Assembly (NCBI GenBank): GCA_937952235.1
Contig: CALFZM010000120.1
Span: 1 to 37,886 of the forward strand
Length of the DNA stretch: 37,886 nt
Reading direction: 5' to 3'
Origin: an uncultured Opitutia bacterium
Lineage (GTDB): Bacteria; Verrucomicrobiota; Verrucomicrobiia; Opitutales; Opitutaceae
Part shown: positions 1 to 6,821 of the stretch, piece by piece
How positions within the stretch are numbered: the first letter of the stretch is position 1
How the letters are laid out: each line of letters opens with the position of its first letter
Program-made: the position numbers and the translations under genes
The notes under the pieces: generated by a model
Database searches by the model: none
Told to the model about the DNA's origin: nothing
What the model saw: only the letters and a program-made list of their open reading frames with translations

Positions 1-205
1 TCGTCGCGGTCACCGACAGGTAGTTGCCGGCGCGCGAGGCGCGCATCTCGCGCGTCCCGGCGTCGAAATCGGGCGCGTGGCGCAGCACGACCTCGACGAT
101 CGCCTGGGCGAAATCGTCGGTGCGCCGCCCCATCACCTTGATCGGGAAGGCGCTCAGGAACTCGAGCGCGGAGGCGGGGCCGTTCTGCGGGGTCATCGGC
201 GCCAT
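1..205 (-). CDS. DUF493 (YbeD-like) protein, C-terminus beyond the left edge
   Basis: Reading leftward from an ATG at 205 gives 68 codons before the window edge. The residues FPIKVMGRR near position 20, a helix containing VVLRHAPDFD, and RAGNYLSVTAT at the edge match the DUF493 fold (E. coli YbeD has TYKVMGQ, VVEVVQRHAP and SKGNYHSVSITI). Family members are about 90 residues, small cytosolic proteins with a ferredoxin-like, regulatory-domain-like fold and no settled function. A GAGG lies about 6 bases before the start; the internal ATG at 196 is an alternative. The gene is head to head with a truncated fmt fragment, which is an unusual neighbour. Confidence 0.8.
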   Translation of the reverse strand, partial: MAPMTPQNGPASALEFLSAFPIKVMGRRTDDFAQAIVEVVLRHAPDFDAGTREMRASRAGNYLSVTAT

Positions 206-214
206 GTTGCGCCT

Positions 215-442
215 CGGGCGCAGCGGCGCAAGGGGGCGGGGCGCGGCACGCCGGGTGAGGTGCTCGGGCAGGACGCCGAGGGATTGCTGGTCGCAGCGGG
301 CGACGGCGTGCTCCGGCTTCGCCGCCTGCAGCGTCCGGGCGGCCGGATGCTGGCCGCGGCCGATTTCCTGCGGGGGTTTCCCGTGTCGGCGGGCACGGTG
401 CTGCCGTCGCGCCCGATGCCTGTCCTCGCGGTGCCGCGTTGA
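215..442 (+). pseudogene. fmt: 3' remnant of methionyl-tRNA formyltransferase gene
   Basis: The frame ending in TGA at 440-442 encodes a stretch that looks like the C-terminal RNA-binding barrel of Fmt: GRGTPGEVL, then GLLVAAGDGVLRL, LQRPGGRMLAAADFLRG and a closing GTVL. About 70 residues remain of a protein normally near 310. The DNA upstream in the same frame is antisense to the DUF493 gene and has no formyltransferase domain, and the other two forward frames show none either. So only the 3' end is present. Either a rearrangement deleted the 5' part or the sequence was joined wrongly here. A functional fmt should exist elsewhere. The exact left boundary of the homology is uncertain by some 20 bases. 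Confidence 0.6.
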
Positions 443-457
443 GCCCGGCGCCCCGTA

Positions 458-1246
458 CTACGGCGTCCGCGTTCCGCCGGGCTGCCGGGCGAGGGCGAGT
501 TTGTCCCGGGCCTCCGGTGGCACGTCGATCCGGTTGACGGGAACGTAGGTGATGATCACCACGCGCTGTTCGCTCACCGGCACGGCGATGCGCGCCCGCG
601 TGGCGCGCTGCGTGCCTTCCATCTTCACCTCGTAATCGCGAATCATGCCGCTGCGGAGATTCAACGTGACGGTGACCTCGGTCGCATCGTTGCTTTCCGG
701 ATCGCCGGGCCGGCTGCGGAGCCGCGCCACGTACGAGTCGCCGGCGGCTTCGAACGGCACGTTGCCCGTCAGGAACGGAACCAGCTCCTGGTCGGGACGC
801 CGGATGTCAGGTCGATCGGCGCGGCGCAGCCACACGGCGCGCGGCGTGGAGCCCGGGTTGCGGAGGCGTTCGTCGGCCTGGGCCGTGAGGATCTCGCGAT
901 CGGTCATCCAGCCCTCCGGCGTGAGCGTGACGGTCGCGCCGTCCGCGGCGATCACCGTGTCGAGCTGCAAGCCGTCGGCCCACTCGCGGCGGATGAGCAT
1001 GTCGCCCTGCCGGTCGATCCGGCCCTTGAGGTTCGGGGAGAGGCTGCGCTGCACGGTGGTGACCTTGCCGCGGCGGGTTTCGAACTGCTGGGCAACCGGC
1101 CCCGGGTCGCTGTTGATGGTCTCCCACGAGTAGGATTTCTGGTCGCGCAGGTATTCCAGCGCCGAGGCGAGTGCCGCGGGCGGGGCGGCCCGGACGAGGG
1201 CGCAGCACGCGAAAACCAGGAGAACGCAGCGGACGATACCGGCCAT
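458..1246 (-). CDS. Secreted protein of unknown function
   Basis: 262 residues from the ATG at 1246. That start places a clear signal peptide at the N-terminus (GIVRCVLLVFACCALVRAAPPAALA), so it is preferred to the in-frame ATG at 1360, which would add 38 low-quality residues and overlap the divergent LysM gene region. The mature part is predicted to be soluble, without membrane segments, and rich in beta-type alternation. A YSWETINSDPGP stretch follows the signal peptide, and a repeated charged, Arg/Asp-rich pattern fills the rest. I recognise no catalytic motif. It is likely exported to the periplasm. It is divergent from the LysM-parB pair and need not be related to it. Confidence 0.75.
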   Translation of the reverse strand: MAGIVRCVLLVFACCALVRAAPPAALASALEYLRDQKSYSWETINSDPGPVAQQFETRRGKVTTVQRSLSPNLKGRIDRQGDMLIRREWADGLQLDTVIAADGATVTLTPEGWMTDREILTAQADERLRNPGSTPRAVWLRRADRPDIRRPDQELVPFLTGNVPFEAAGDSYVARLRSRPGDPESNDATEVTVTLNLRSGMIRDYEVKMEGTQRATRARIAVPVSEQRVVIITYVPVNRIDVPPEARDKLALARQPGGTRTP

Positions 1247-1371
1247 GACGAAGGGTGGACGACGCGACGCGGCGAGCGTGGGCAGGCGCGGCGCGACGTC
1301 AATTCCGCGCGCGGTGCCGCCGGTGCACATGCCGCTTGTTTTCGGAGGGCGTTTTCTCAAGCTCGGCCGCC

Positions 1372-1938
1372 ATGTGGAAAGTCTTCCTTGCGGGCGGGGT
1401 GATGGCGGCCTCCGCCCTGGCCCAGAACCCGCCGCAGGTGGAACTCGCCAACCTGCGCGAGGACGTCCGGCTGCTCGCCCAGCGCGTCGGCGAGCTTTCG
1501 CTCCGGCTCGAGCAGCTCGAGCGGGAGAACGCCGACCTCCGGCAACGATCCGGCGCGGCGGAGCGGTCGTTCGCGACCATGGCGCAGGTCAACGAGGCGA
1601 TCGCCGACGCGAACCGCAGCCTCTCGGCGGCCATCGGCTCCGCCAAGGCCGACACCCTGCGCCAGGTCAGCGCGCAGCTCGAGAAGCTCGGCAAGCAGAC
1701 CAACGCCGCCCTCGATTCGCTCGCCCGCGCGCAGGCGGCGCGGCCCGCTGTCGCGACCAGTTTCTCCGACGACTATTCCCGCGAGGGGATCAGCTATACC
1801 GTGCAGAAGGGCGACAGCCTCGCGAGCATCGCCAAGAAGACCGGCGCGCGGACGCAGGATATCGTGAACGCCAACAAGCTTGCCGATCCTTCTCGCATCT
1901 CGATCGGTCAGACGCTCTTCATCCCCGGAGGAAAGTAA
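1372..1938 (+). CDS. LysM-domain protein with coiled coil
   Basis: 188 residues from ATG 1372. An N-terminal hydrophobic signal (VFLAGGVMAASALAQ) is followed by a long heptad-type coiled coil (about 20-75, LANLREDVRLLAQRVGELS onward), a linker, and one C-terminal LysM domain (about 138-186: SYTVQKGDSLASIAKKTG ... IVNANKLAD ... ISIGQTLFIPG). LysM binds peptidoglycan glycan strands, so the protein probably sits in the periplasm attached to the wall. Its last codons contain the ribosome-binding sequence of parB, whose ATG is 5 bases past the stop. The two are therefore probably translated from one message, which hints at a link between wall and chromosome segregation, though this is inference. 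Confidence 0.85.
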   Translation: MWKVFLAGGVMAASALAQNPPQVELANLREDVRLLAQRVGELSLRLEQLERENADLRQRSGAAERSFATMAQVNEAIADANRSLSAAIGSAKADTLRQVSAQLEKLGKQTNAALDSLARAQAARPAVATSFSDDYSREGISYTVQKGDSLASIAKKTGARTQDIVNANKLADPSRISIGQTLFIPGGK

Positions 1939-1943
1939 CTCGA

Positions 1944-2897
1944 ATGTCGGCAGCACCCAAATCCCGTCTTGGCCGCGGTCTCGGCGGCCTCATCGCCGCG
2001 GCCAAGCCCCCTGCGCCCGCCGCCAGCACGCCGGCGCCGGCGTCCCCTGCGTCCGCGCCCGCGGTCCCGCCGCCCGTCGCCGCGCCCGGTGCGCCCGGCT
2101 ACCAGGAGATTGCCGTGCACGCCATCGAGCCGAGTCCTTACCAGGCGCGGCGCGAGATCCCGCCGGAGCAATTGCACGAACTGGCCGAAAGCATCCGCTC
2201 CGAGGGCCTGCTGCAGCCGGTCGTCGTGCGCCGCCACGGGGAAAAGTTCCAGCTCATCGCCGGCGAACGCCGGTGGCGCGCGTTCCAGTTTCTCAAGATC
2301 AAGGCCATCCCCGCGCGGATCGTGGAGGCGAGCGACGCTTCCTCCGCCACGCTCGGCCTGATCGAGAACCTGCAGCGCGAAGGGCTCAACCCGATCGAGG
2401 AAGCGCACGGCTACGCGAGCCTGATCCGGGATTTCGATCTCACCCAGGAGAGTGCGGCCGAGCGGGTGGGCAAGGGGCGTGCTTCCGTGGCCAACGCGCT
2501 CCGGCTGCTCAACCTCGACCAGGATCTCCAAGGTTACGTGGCGAAAAACCTGCTGAGCGTCGGGCACGCGAAGGTCCTGCTCGGCATCGAGGATTCCGCG
2601 CAACGCGGACTGCTCGCCCGCCGTGTGATCGAGGAAGGCCTGAGCGTCCGGATGGCGGAAAAGCTGGCGCAGAACGCCAAGGCCGCCGGGACGAGCTCGC
2701 CCGCCCGTCCGGCCGCGCGGCCGGGGTTGACGTCAAAGGATGCGGCCACGGTCGCCGGGATCGAAAAGAAGCTTACCTCACACCTCGGCGCCCGCGTGGC
2801 GGTGCTGCACACGCCCAAGAAGGGACGCATCGTCATCGAATACCGCGGCAACGACGATCTCCAGCGCGTGCTGGAAAAGCTGGGTGTGGAAGCCTGA
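1944..2897 (+). CDS. parB: Chromosome-partitioning protein ParB
   Basis: 317 residues from ATG 1944, preceded by GGAGG (1927-1931). The N-terminus SRLGRGLGGLI is the usual ParA-stimulating start of chromosomal ParB; a Pro/Ala linker follows to about 50. The CTPase/ParB core has IEPSPYQARR, the GERRWRA box and the ENLQREGLNPIEEA box; the HTH lies around LTQESAAERVGKGRASVANALRLL; the C-terminal dimerisation domain begins near 265. ParB loads at parS sites and slides as a CTP-dependent clamp to organise the origin region. parA, commonly the gene before parB, is absent here; the LysM gene takes that place. No parS palindrome was seen in the window. Confidence 0.96.
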   Translation: MSAAPKSRLGRGLGGLIAAAKPPAPAASTPAPASPASAPAVPPPVAAPGAPGYQEIAVHAIEPSPYQARREIPPEQLHELAESIRSEGLLQPVVVRRHGEKFQLIAGERRWRAFQFLKIKAIPARIVEASDASSATLGLIENLQREGLNPIEEAHGYASLIRDFDLTQESAAERVGKGRASVANALRLLNLDQDLQGYVAKNLLSVGHAKVLLGIEDSAQRGLLARRVIEEGLSVRMAEKLAQNAKAAGTSSPARPAARPGLTSKDAATVAGIEKKLTSHLGARVAVLHTPKKGRIVIEYRGNDDLQRVLEKLGVEA

Positions 2898-3031
2898 GCG
2901 GCCTGGTGCGGGCGCCCCTCGCCGGAGCAGCCTCCGCGCAGGGTGGGCCACGGGGCCGGAACGCCCTCCGCCAGCCGTGTCACGCCGCCATTGACAACCC
3001 CCGGAGCGCGCTGCTCTTTTGACCCTTTCCC

Positions 3032-3427
3032 ATGAGCATCCTTCTCGGACTCCTCACCTTCGTCCTCATCCTCGTTTCGATCTTCCTGGTCCTCGTCGTT
3101 TTGATGCAGAAGTCCAAGGACGGCGGCGTCGGTGCCGCGCTCGGCGGCGGTGCAACCGAGGCTGCGTTCGGTGCGGACACCACCAACGTGCTCAGCAAGT
3201 CGACGATTTACGCCGCGGTCCTCTTTTTCATCCTGGCCTTCGTCCTCTATCTGGGCCGCATCCACGAACACAAGGGCGCTGGCGCCGCGGCGGGCAATGC
3301 GCTGCCGGCCATCGCCGTGCCGGCCACTCCGCCGCCGGCCGCCGCCCCCGCCGCCACGCCGGTCACCCCGGCTCCGGCGGCTGCGAACCCGGCTCCGGCC
3401 ACCCCGGCGCCTGAAAACAAGCAGTGA
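3032..3427 (+). CDS. secG: Preprotein translocase subunit SecG
   Basis: 131 residues. Two membrane helices (about 3-25, LLGLLTFVLILVSIFLVLVV, and 55-75, IYAAVLFFILAFVLYL) flank the SecG signature loop LMQKSKDGGVGAALGGG. SecG assists SecYEG-mediated export through the inner membrane. An unusually long Ala/Pro-rich tail (from about 90 on, ending in PAPENKQ) projects beyond the second helix; such tails are frequent in high-GC members of the family and are likely unstructured. The stop codon is 8 bases before the next gene's ATG. A strong terminator follows, but it lies inside that next gene. Confidence 0.95.
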   Translation: MSILLGLLTFVLILVSIFLVLVVLMQKSKDGGVGAALGGGATEAAFGADTTNVLSKSTIYAAVLFFILAFVLYLGRIHEHKGAGAAAGNALPAIAVPATPPPAAAPAATPVTPAPAAANPAPATPAPENKQ

Positions 3428-3435
3428 GTCGAGCC

Positions 3436-4320
3436 ATGTCGGTTCGGCTCAGCCGCACGCCCGCCTTTTTCTGGCGGGCGTTTTTGTTGTGCGGCCTGTT
3501 CGCCGCGGCGGCCCGTGGGGCCGCTCCCGCCGGGCCACGCCCGGAACTGGCGCAGGTCGGCAAGCCCGACGCGCGCGAAGCCGCCCGGCTGGTGGAGGAA
3601 TTTCGCGCGGCGGGCCTGCCCGGCGAGTACTACCTCGAATTCCAGGTCCGGCAGCTGCCGCGGCGCGGGGCCGCGGGGACGGCGCTGAAGGGGCGCTGGT
3701 GGGGGAGCCGGACGGCCGAGGGGCCGGTGCTGCGGATCGAGCTGACGGACGCCGCCGGCGTGCCGCACCGCATCCTCCTGGAGAACGGTCCCGAGGCGCG
3801 CGCCTGGCGGCTGCACGAGGGGCGTCCGGTCAAACTCGACGTCGCAGGCCTCATGGCTCCGCTCGTGCCGGGCATCGAGATCGCCGCGTTCGACCTGCAG
3901 ATGCCGTTCCTCTACTGGCCGAACCCCACCGTCGATCGCATCGCGCGCAGCGATTTCGGCCGGCCTTCCTATCGCTTCGTCTTTCCCGCTCCGCCGGATT
4001 TCCAGGCGCAGTTCGCCGGGATCGGCGCCGCGCGCGCATACTTGGACACCCAATACAACGTGCCCACGCAGACGGAGGTCCTTGCCCCCGACGGGCGGCT
4101 GCTGAAGTCGCTGGCGCTGCTCAGTCTCCAGAACGTGAAGGGGCAGGCGCTGCCGAAGTCCGTCGACTACCGCAATGAGCTCAGCCGCGACAAGACCCGC
4201 CTGCTCGTCACCGCGGCGGCATTGAACCTCGATCTGCCGCCGGGGTTGTTTCGCCCGGAGGGCCTGGGCCAGGCGGGGGCCGTGCCGGATCCGGCCGGCA
4301 TCGTGCGATTCGAACCATGA
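3436..4320 (+). CDS. LolA-like outer-membrane lipoprotein-sorting protein
   Basis: 294 residues from ATG 3436. It has an N-terminal signal peptide (FFWRAFLLCGLFAAAARGA), then a beta-rich body resembling the LolA/LolB-like fold of 'outer membrane lipoprotein-sorting protein' annotations: a curved sheet with KLDVAGLMAPLVPG, MPFLYWPNPTV and a late YLDTQYNVPTQTEVLAPDG strand pair. The assignment is by general pattern and length, not by a decisive motif. It probably acts in the periplasm. Its last bases (ATGA) overlap the HAD gene. The first 50 bases encode a perfect hairpin plus T-run that would terminate secG transcription, so the start may be regulated or may lie further downstream (TTG at 3484 is possible). 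Confidence 0.65.
   Translation: MSVRLSRTPAFFWRAFLLCGLFAAAARGAAPAGPRPELAQVGKPDAREAARLVEEFRAAGLPGEYYLEFQVRQLPRRGAAGTALKGRWWGSRTAEGPVLRIELTDAAGVPHRILLENGPEARAWRLHEGRPVKLDVAGLMAPLVPGIEIAAFDLQMPFLYWPNPTVDRIARSDFGRPSYRFVFPAPPDFQAQFAGIGAARAYLDTQYNVPTQTEVLAPDGRLLKSLALLSLQNVKGQALPKSVDYRNELSRDKTRLLVTAAALNLDLPPGLFRPEGLGQAGAVPDPAGIVRFEP
3457..3485 (+). terminator. Intrinsic terminator of secG inside the next coding region
   Basis: A perfect 9-base inverted repeat, ACGCCCGCC at 3457-3465 and GGCGGGCGT at 3473-3481, is separated by a 7-base loop (TTTTTCT). The T-run TTTTT at 3481-3485 follows at once, then more T-rich sequence. It has all the parts of a Rho-independent terminator. It lies 30 bases after the secG stop but within codons 8-17 of the LolA-like gene. 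Confidence 0.75.
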
Positions 4321-4979
4321 GCGAACCCATGCCGCCCAGGGCGGTGATCTTCGATCTCGACGGCACGCTGCTCGACAGCCTTCCGCTCGTGCTCGCAGCC
4401 ATCAGCCACGCCGTCGAACCCTTCGGGGAGCGCCCGACGATGGAGATCTTTGCGCGGCTGGGCGGGCCGCCCGAGCGGTTCCTCCTGCCGATGGTCGGCG
4501 CCGCGGAACACGTGCCTGGCGCGATGGAGCGGCTGCAGCGGTTTCACCGCGAGAATGCGCAGCTCATCCGGCCGTATGCGGGGGTGGGGCGGATGCTCGA
4601 CGGCCTGCACGCCGCGGGCGTGCGCGCCGCGCTCTGGACCGGCCGGGACCGCAGTTCGGCCCAGTGGCTGTTGCGTGCCCACGGGCTCGAGCCGCGCTTC
4701 GCGGCCATCGTCTGCGGCGACGACCTGCCGTCGCACAAGCCTGACCCGGCGGGCCTGCGGGAGATTCTGCGGCAGCTCGAGCTCGCGGCCGGCGACGCGC
4801 TTTTCGTGGGTGATGCCGACGTCGACGTGCTCGGCGGGTCGGACGCCGGCGTGGCGACGATGCTGATCGCGCACGCGCGCGCCGTGGCCCCGGAAATCGC
4901 CGCGCGCGCCTGGCGCACGGTGAGCACGCCGGCGGATGCTTTTGACGTAGTTTTGCAACGGGTACAGGCATTTGCATAG
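4317..4979 (+). CDS. HAD-family hydrolase (phosphoglycolate phosphatase-like)
   Basis: 220 residues. Motif I is DLDGTLLDS near residue 13, with the nucleophile and acid/base aspartates; a helical cap (about 20-85) places it in HAD subfamily IA; motif II is the threonine in LWTGRDRSS; motif III the lysine of SHKPDPAG; motif IV GDADVDVLGG. All catalytic residues are present, so an active phosphatase on a small phosphorylated metabolite is expected; the substrate cannot be read from sequence. Note that motif IV has a single extra Asp pattern (GDADVD) where GDS/TxxD is common. The start overlaps the upstream stop (ATGA), indicating coupled translation. Confidence 0.88.
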   Translation: MSEPMPPRAVIFDLDGTLLDSLPLVLAAISHAVEPFGERPTMEIFARLGGPPERFLLPMVGAAEHVPGAMERLQRFHRENAQLIRPYAGVGRMLDGLHAAGVRAALWTGRDRSSAQWLLRAHGLEPRFAAIVCGDDLPSHKPDPAGLREILRQLELAAGDALFVGDADVDVLGGSDAGVATMLIAHARAVAPEIAARAWRTVSTPADAFDVVLQRVQAFA

Positions 4980-5058
4980 CCGGCGGTGAAATTTATCGTT
5001 GCGGCCGGCCCGGCGCCGGTGCCTGCTACCGGCTCAAGCTTTCAGCCCGACCCTTCGT

Positions 5059-5367
5059 ATGGCCAAATCATCCCGCAAGCCGTCTGCCCCGCTCACGTTC
5101 GATCTGCCCGAGTCCCTGATCGCGAGAATCGAAACCTGCCGAAAAGCCCACGGCTTCACGACCGCCAGCGAGGTGGTCCGGACGGCGATCGGTTCCTACG
5201 ATTTCGAGAGCTCGGAGCCGGCGCGCGACCCGCACCGCCAGATCTCGGTGCGGATCACCGCCGACCAGCGCGCGACGCTGCGGCGCTTCGCCAAGAAGAA
5301 GAACGCGAGCGTCGGTGAACTGCTCCGCCTCGCCATCGAGGCGATGCCGGCGAAGCGGAAGAAGTAA
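5059..5367 (+). CDS. Tandem ribbon-helix-helix DNA-binding protein
   Basis: 102 residues from ATG 5059. Two ribbon-helix-helix-like units are visible in one chain. The first is at about 11-50: strand PLTFDLP, helix SLIARIETCRKAHG, then TTASEVVRTAIGSYDF. The second is at about 61-96: strand QISVRITAD, helix RATLRRFAKKKN, then ASVGELLRLAIEAM. Classical CopG/Arc/MetJ proteins have one unit and dimerise; this would be a pre-joined dimer. Basic ends (N-terminal KSSRK, C-terminal PAKRKK) fit DNA binding. No toxin gene is adjacent, so a stand-alone repressor is more likely than an antitoxin. A terminator follows 25 bases after the stop. Confidence 0.75.
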   Translation: MAKSSRKPSAPLTFDLPESLIARIETCRKAHGFTTASEVVRTAIGSYDFESSEPARDPHRQISVRITADQRATLRRFAKKKNASVGELLRLAIEAMPAKRKK

Positions 5368-5391
5368 CTCGTCACGCCTTTTCGAATACAT

Positions 5392-5424
5392 GGCGGCGCC
5401 CCCCCCGGGGTCGCCGCCTTTTTT
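5392..5424 (+). terminator. Intrinsic terminator after the ribbon-helix-helix gene
   Basis: The stem GGCGGCG (5392-5398) pairs with CGCCGCC (5412-5418) across a C/G-rich loop, followed by TTTTTT (5419-5424). It ends the transcript of the small regulator before the aminotransferase. Confidence 0.85.
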
Positions 5425-5551
5425 GCGCCCGTCCACCGCCGGCATCGGCGCCGGGCCGGTGCCGGGCGGCGGTCCCCGGACCCGGCCGGTGGCGCGCCCG
5501 CCGCGGGCTTGCTTTTCCGGAGGCGCACCCCTTTGGTCGGAGCAATTGTCC

Positions 5552-6745
5552 ATGAGCATTCCTCCCGCGCCTCTGTCCACCTGGGCCCGCAATGTCTCGC
5601 CTTCGCCGACCCTCGCCGTCGACGCCCGCGCCAAGGCGCTGCAGGCGGCGGGTGAAGACGTCTGCGGCTTCGCCGCCGGCGAGCCCGACTTCGACACTCC
5701 CGAGCACATCAAGGAGGCGTGCATCGCCGCGCTGAAGGGCGGCAAGACCAAGTACGCTCCGACCCCCGGCATCGAGCCGCTGCGGCAGGCGATCGTCGAC
5801 CGCTATCTGGCGGAATACGGGCTGAAGGCCGCGCCGTCCCAGGTGATCGTGTCCCCCGGCGGCAAGTTCAACTGCTACCTGGGCGTGCTCGCCACCTGCT
5901 CGCCGGGCGACGAGGTGATCGTGCCCGCGCCATTCTGGGTGAGCTATCCCGAGATGGTGAAGCTCGCCGGCGCCGTGCCGAAGTTCGTGCTGGCCGACGA
6001 CCGCACCGGTTTCCGGCTCACGCCGGAGATGGTGGAGTCGGCGATCACGCCGCGCACGCGCCTCCTGATCCTCAACTCCCCCTCCAATCCCACCGGTGCC
6101 GTGTACACGCGCCGGGAGCTCGAGGACATCGTCGCCGTCGCGCTGAAGCACAACCTCTACATTCTCTCCGACGAGATGTACGAACACCTGGTGTACGACG
6201 GCGCCAAGCCCACCTGCATCGCGACGTTCGGCCCGGAGGTCGCCGCGCGCACGATCACGGTCGCGGGCTTCTCCAAGACCTACGCGATGACGGGCTGGCG
6301 CATCGGCACCACGCTCGCGCCCGCGCCGATCGCGAAGGCGATCGCGGAGCTGCAGAGCCAGATGTCGTCCAACGTGACCACGTTCGCGCAGTACGGCGCG
6401 CTCGCCGCCCTCAAGGAAAAGGAGAAGACCGCCGCGGCGCTGCAGACGATGCTCGCCGCCTTCGACCGCCGACGGAAGTTCCTGCACGCCGAGCTGAACA
6501 AGATTCCGGGCATCACCTGCCTGCTGGCGGAGGGAGCGTTCTACCTGTTCCCCAACATCACGCGCTTCGGCCTCAAGGACCTCGATTTCTGCAACCGGCT
6601 GCTCGACCAGGAGAAGGTCGCCGCGGTGCCCGGGAGCGCGTTCGGGGCCGAAGGGTATCTGCGGCTCAGCTACGCCACGAGCGACGAGATCATCCAGAAG
6701 GGCGTGAGCCGGCTGGCCCGGTTCTGCGCCTCGCTCGCGAAGTAG
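5552..6745 (+). CDS. aspC: Pyridoxal-phosphate aspartate aminotransferase (class I)
   Basis: 397 residues from ATG 5552. It is a fold-type I aminotransferase: substrate loop FAAGEPDFDTPEHI, PLP phosphate contacts at SPGGKFN, the SPSNPTGAVY loop with the conserved Asn, DEMYEHLVYDG with the PLP-nitrogen Asp and Tyr, the Schiff-base Lys in FSKTYAMTGWRIG, and the C-terminal Arg in LRLSYATS. Length and motifs fit the bacterial Igamma-type aspartate aminotransferases (aspartate + 2-oxoglutarate to oxaloacetate + glutamate); some relatives also take prephenate or aromatic substrates. It is cytosolic. It is transcribed alone after a terminator and converges on the sulfatase. Confidence 0.93.
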   Translation: MSIPPAPLSTWARNVSPSPTLAVDARAKALQAAGEDVCGFAAGEPDFDTPEHIKEACIAALKGGKTKYAPTPGIEPLRQAIVDRYLAEYGLKAAPSQVIVSPGGKFNCYLGVLATCSPGDEVIVPAPFWVSYPEMVKLAGAVPKFVLADDRTGFRLTPEMVESAITPRTRLLILNSPSNPTGAVYTRRELEDIVAVALKHNLYILSDEMYEHLVYDGAKPTCIATFGPEVAARTITVAGFSKTYAMTGWRIGTTLAPAPIAKAIAELQSQMSSNVTTFAQYGALAALKEKEKTAAALQTMLAAFDRRRKFLHAELNKIPGITCLLAEGAFYLFPNITRFGLKDLDFCNRLLDQEKVAAVPGSAFGAEGYLRLSYATSDEIIQKGVSRLARFCASLAK

Positions 6746-6784
6746 CGCGCGCCGCTCTCCGGGAGTCGCCGCATTCCCGCGTTC

Positions 6785-6812
6785 CCGCCGGACGGCGCGG
6801 GCCGTCCGGCGG
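6785..6812. terminator. Hairpin between convergent genes
   Basis: A perfect 12-base stem (6785-6796 with 6801-6812, CCGCCGGACGGC type) has a 4-base GCGG loop. It sits midway between the aminotransferase stop and the sulfatase stop. No T-run follows, so it could act as a Rho-assisted or bidirectional stop; its role is inferred from position. Confidence 0.5.
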
Positions 6813-6821
6813 CGGCCGCGC

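Noticed and set aside
24..548. Forward frame over the left edge
   Set aside because: It crosses the DUF493 gene, the fmt fragment and the end of the secreted-protein gene with no recognisable domain.
1908..2603. Minus-strand frame within parB
   Set aside because: A shadow of the parB codons; ends in a low-complexity Arg/Gly run opposite the Ala/Pro linker.
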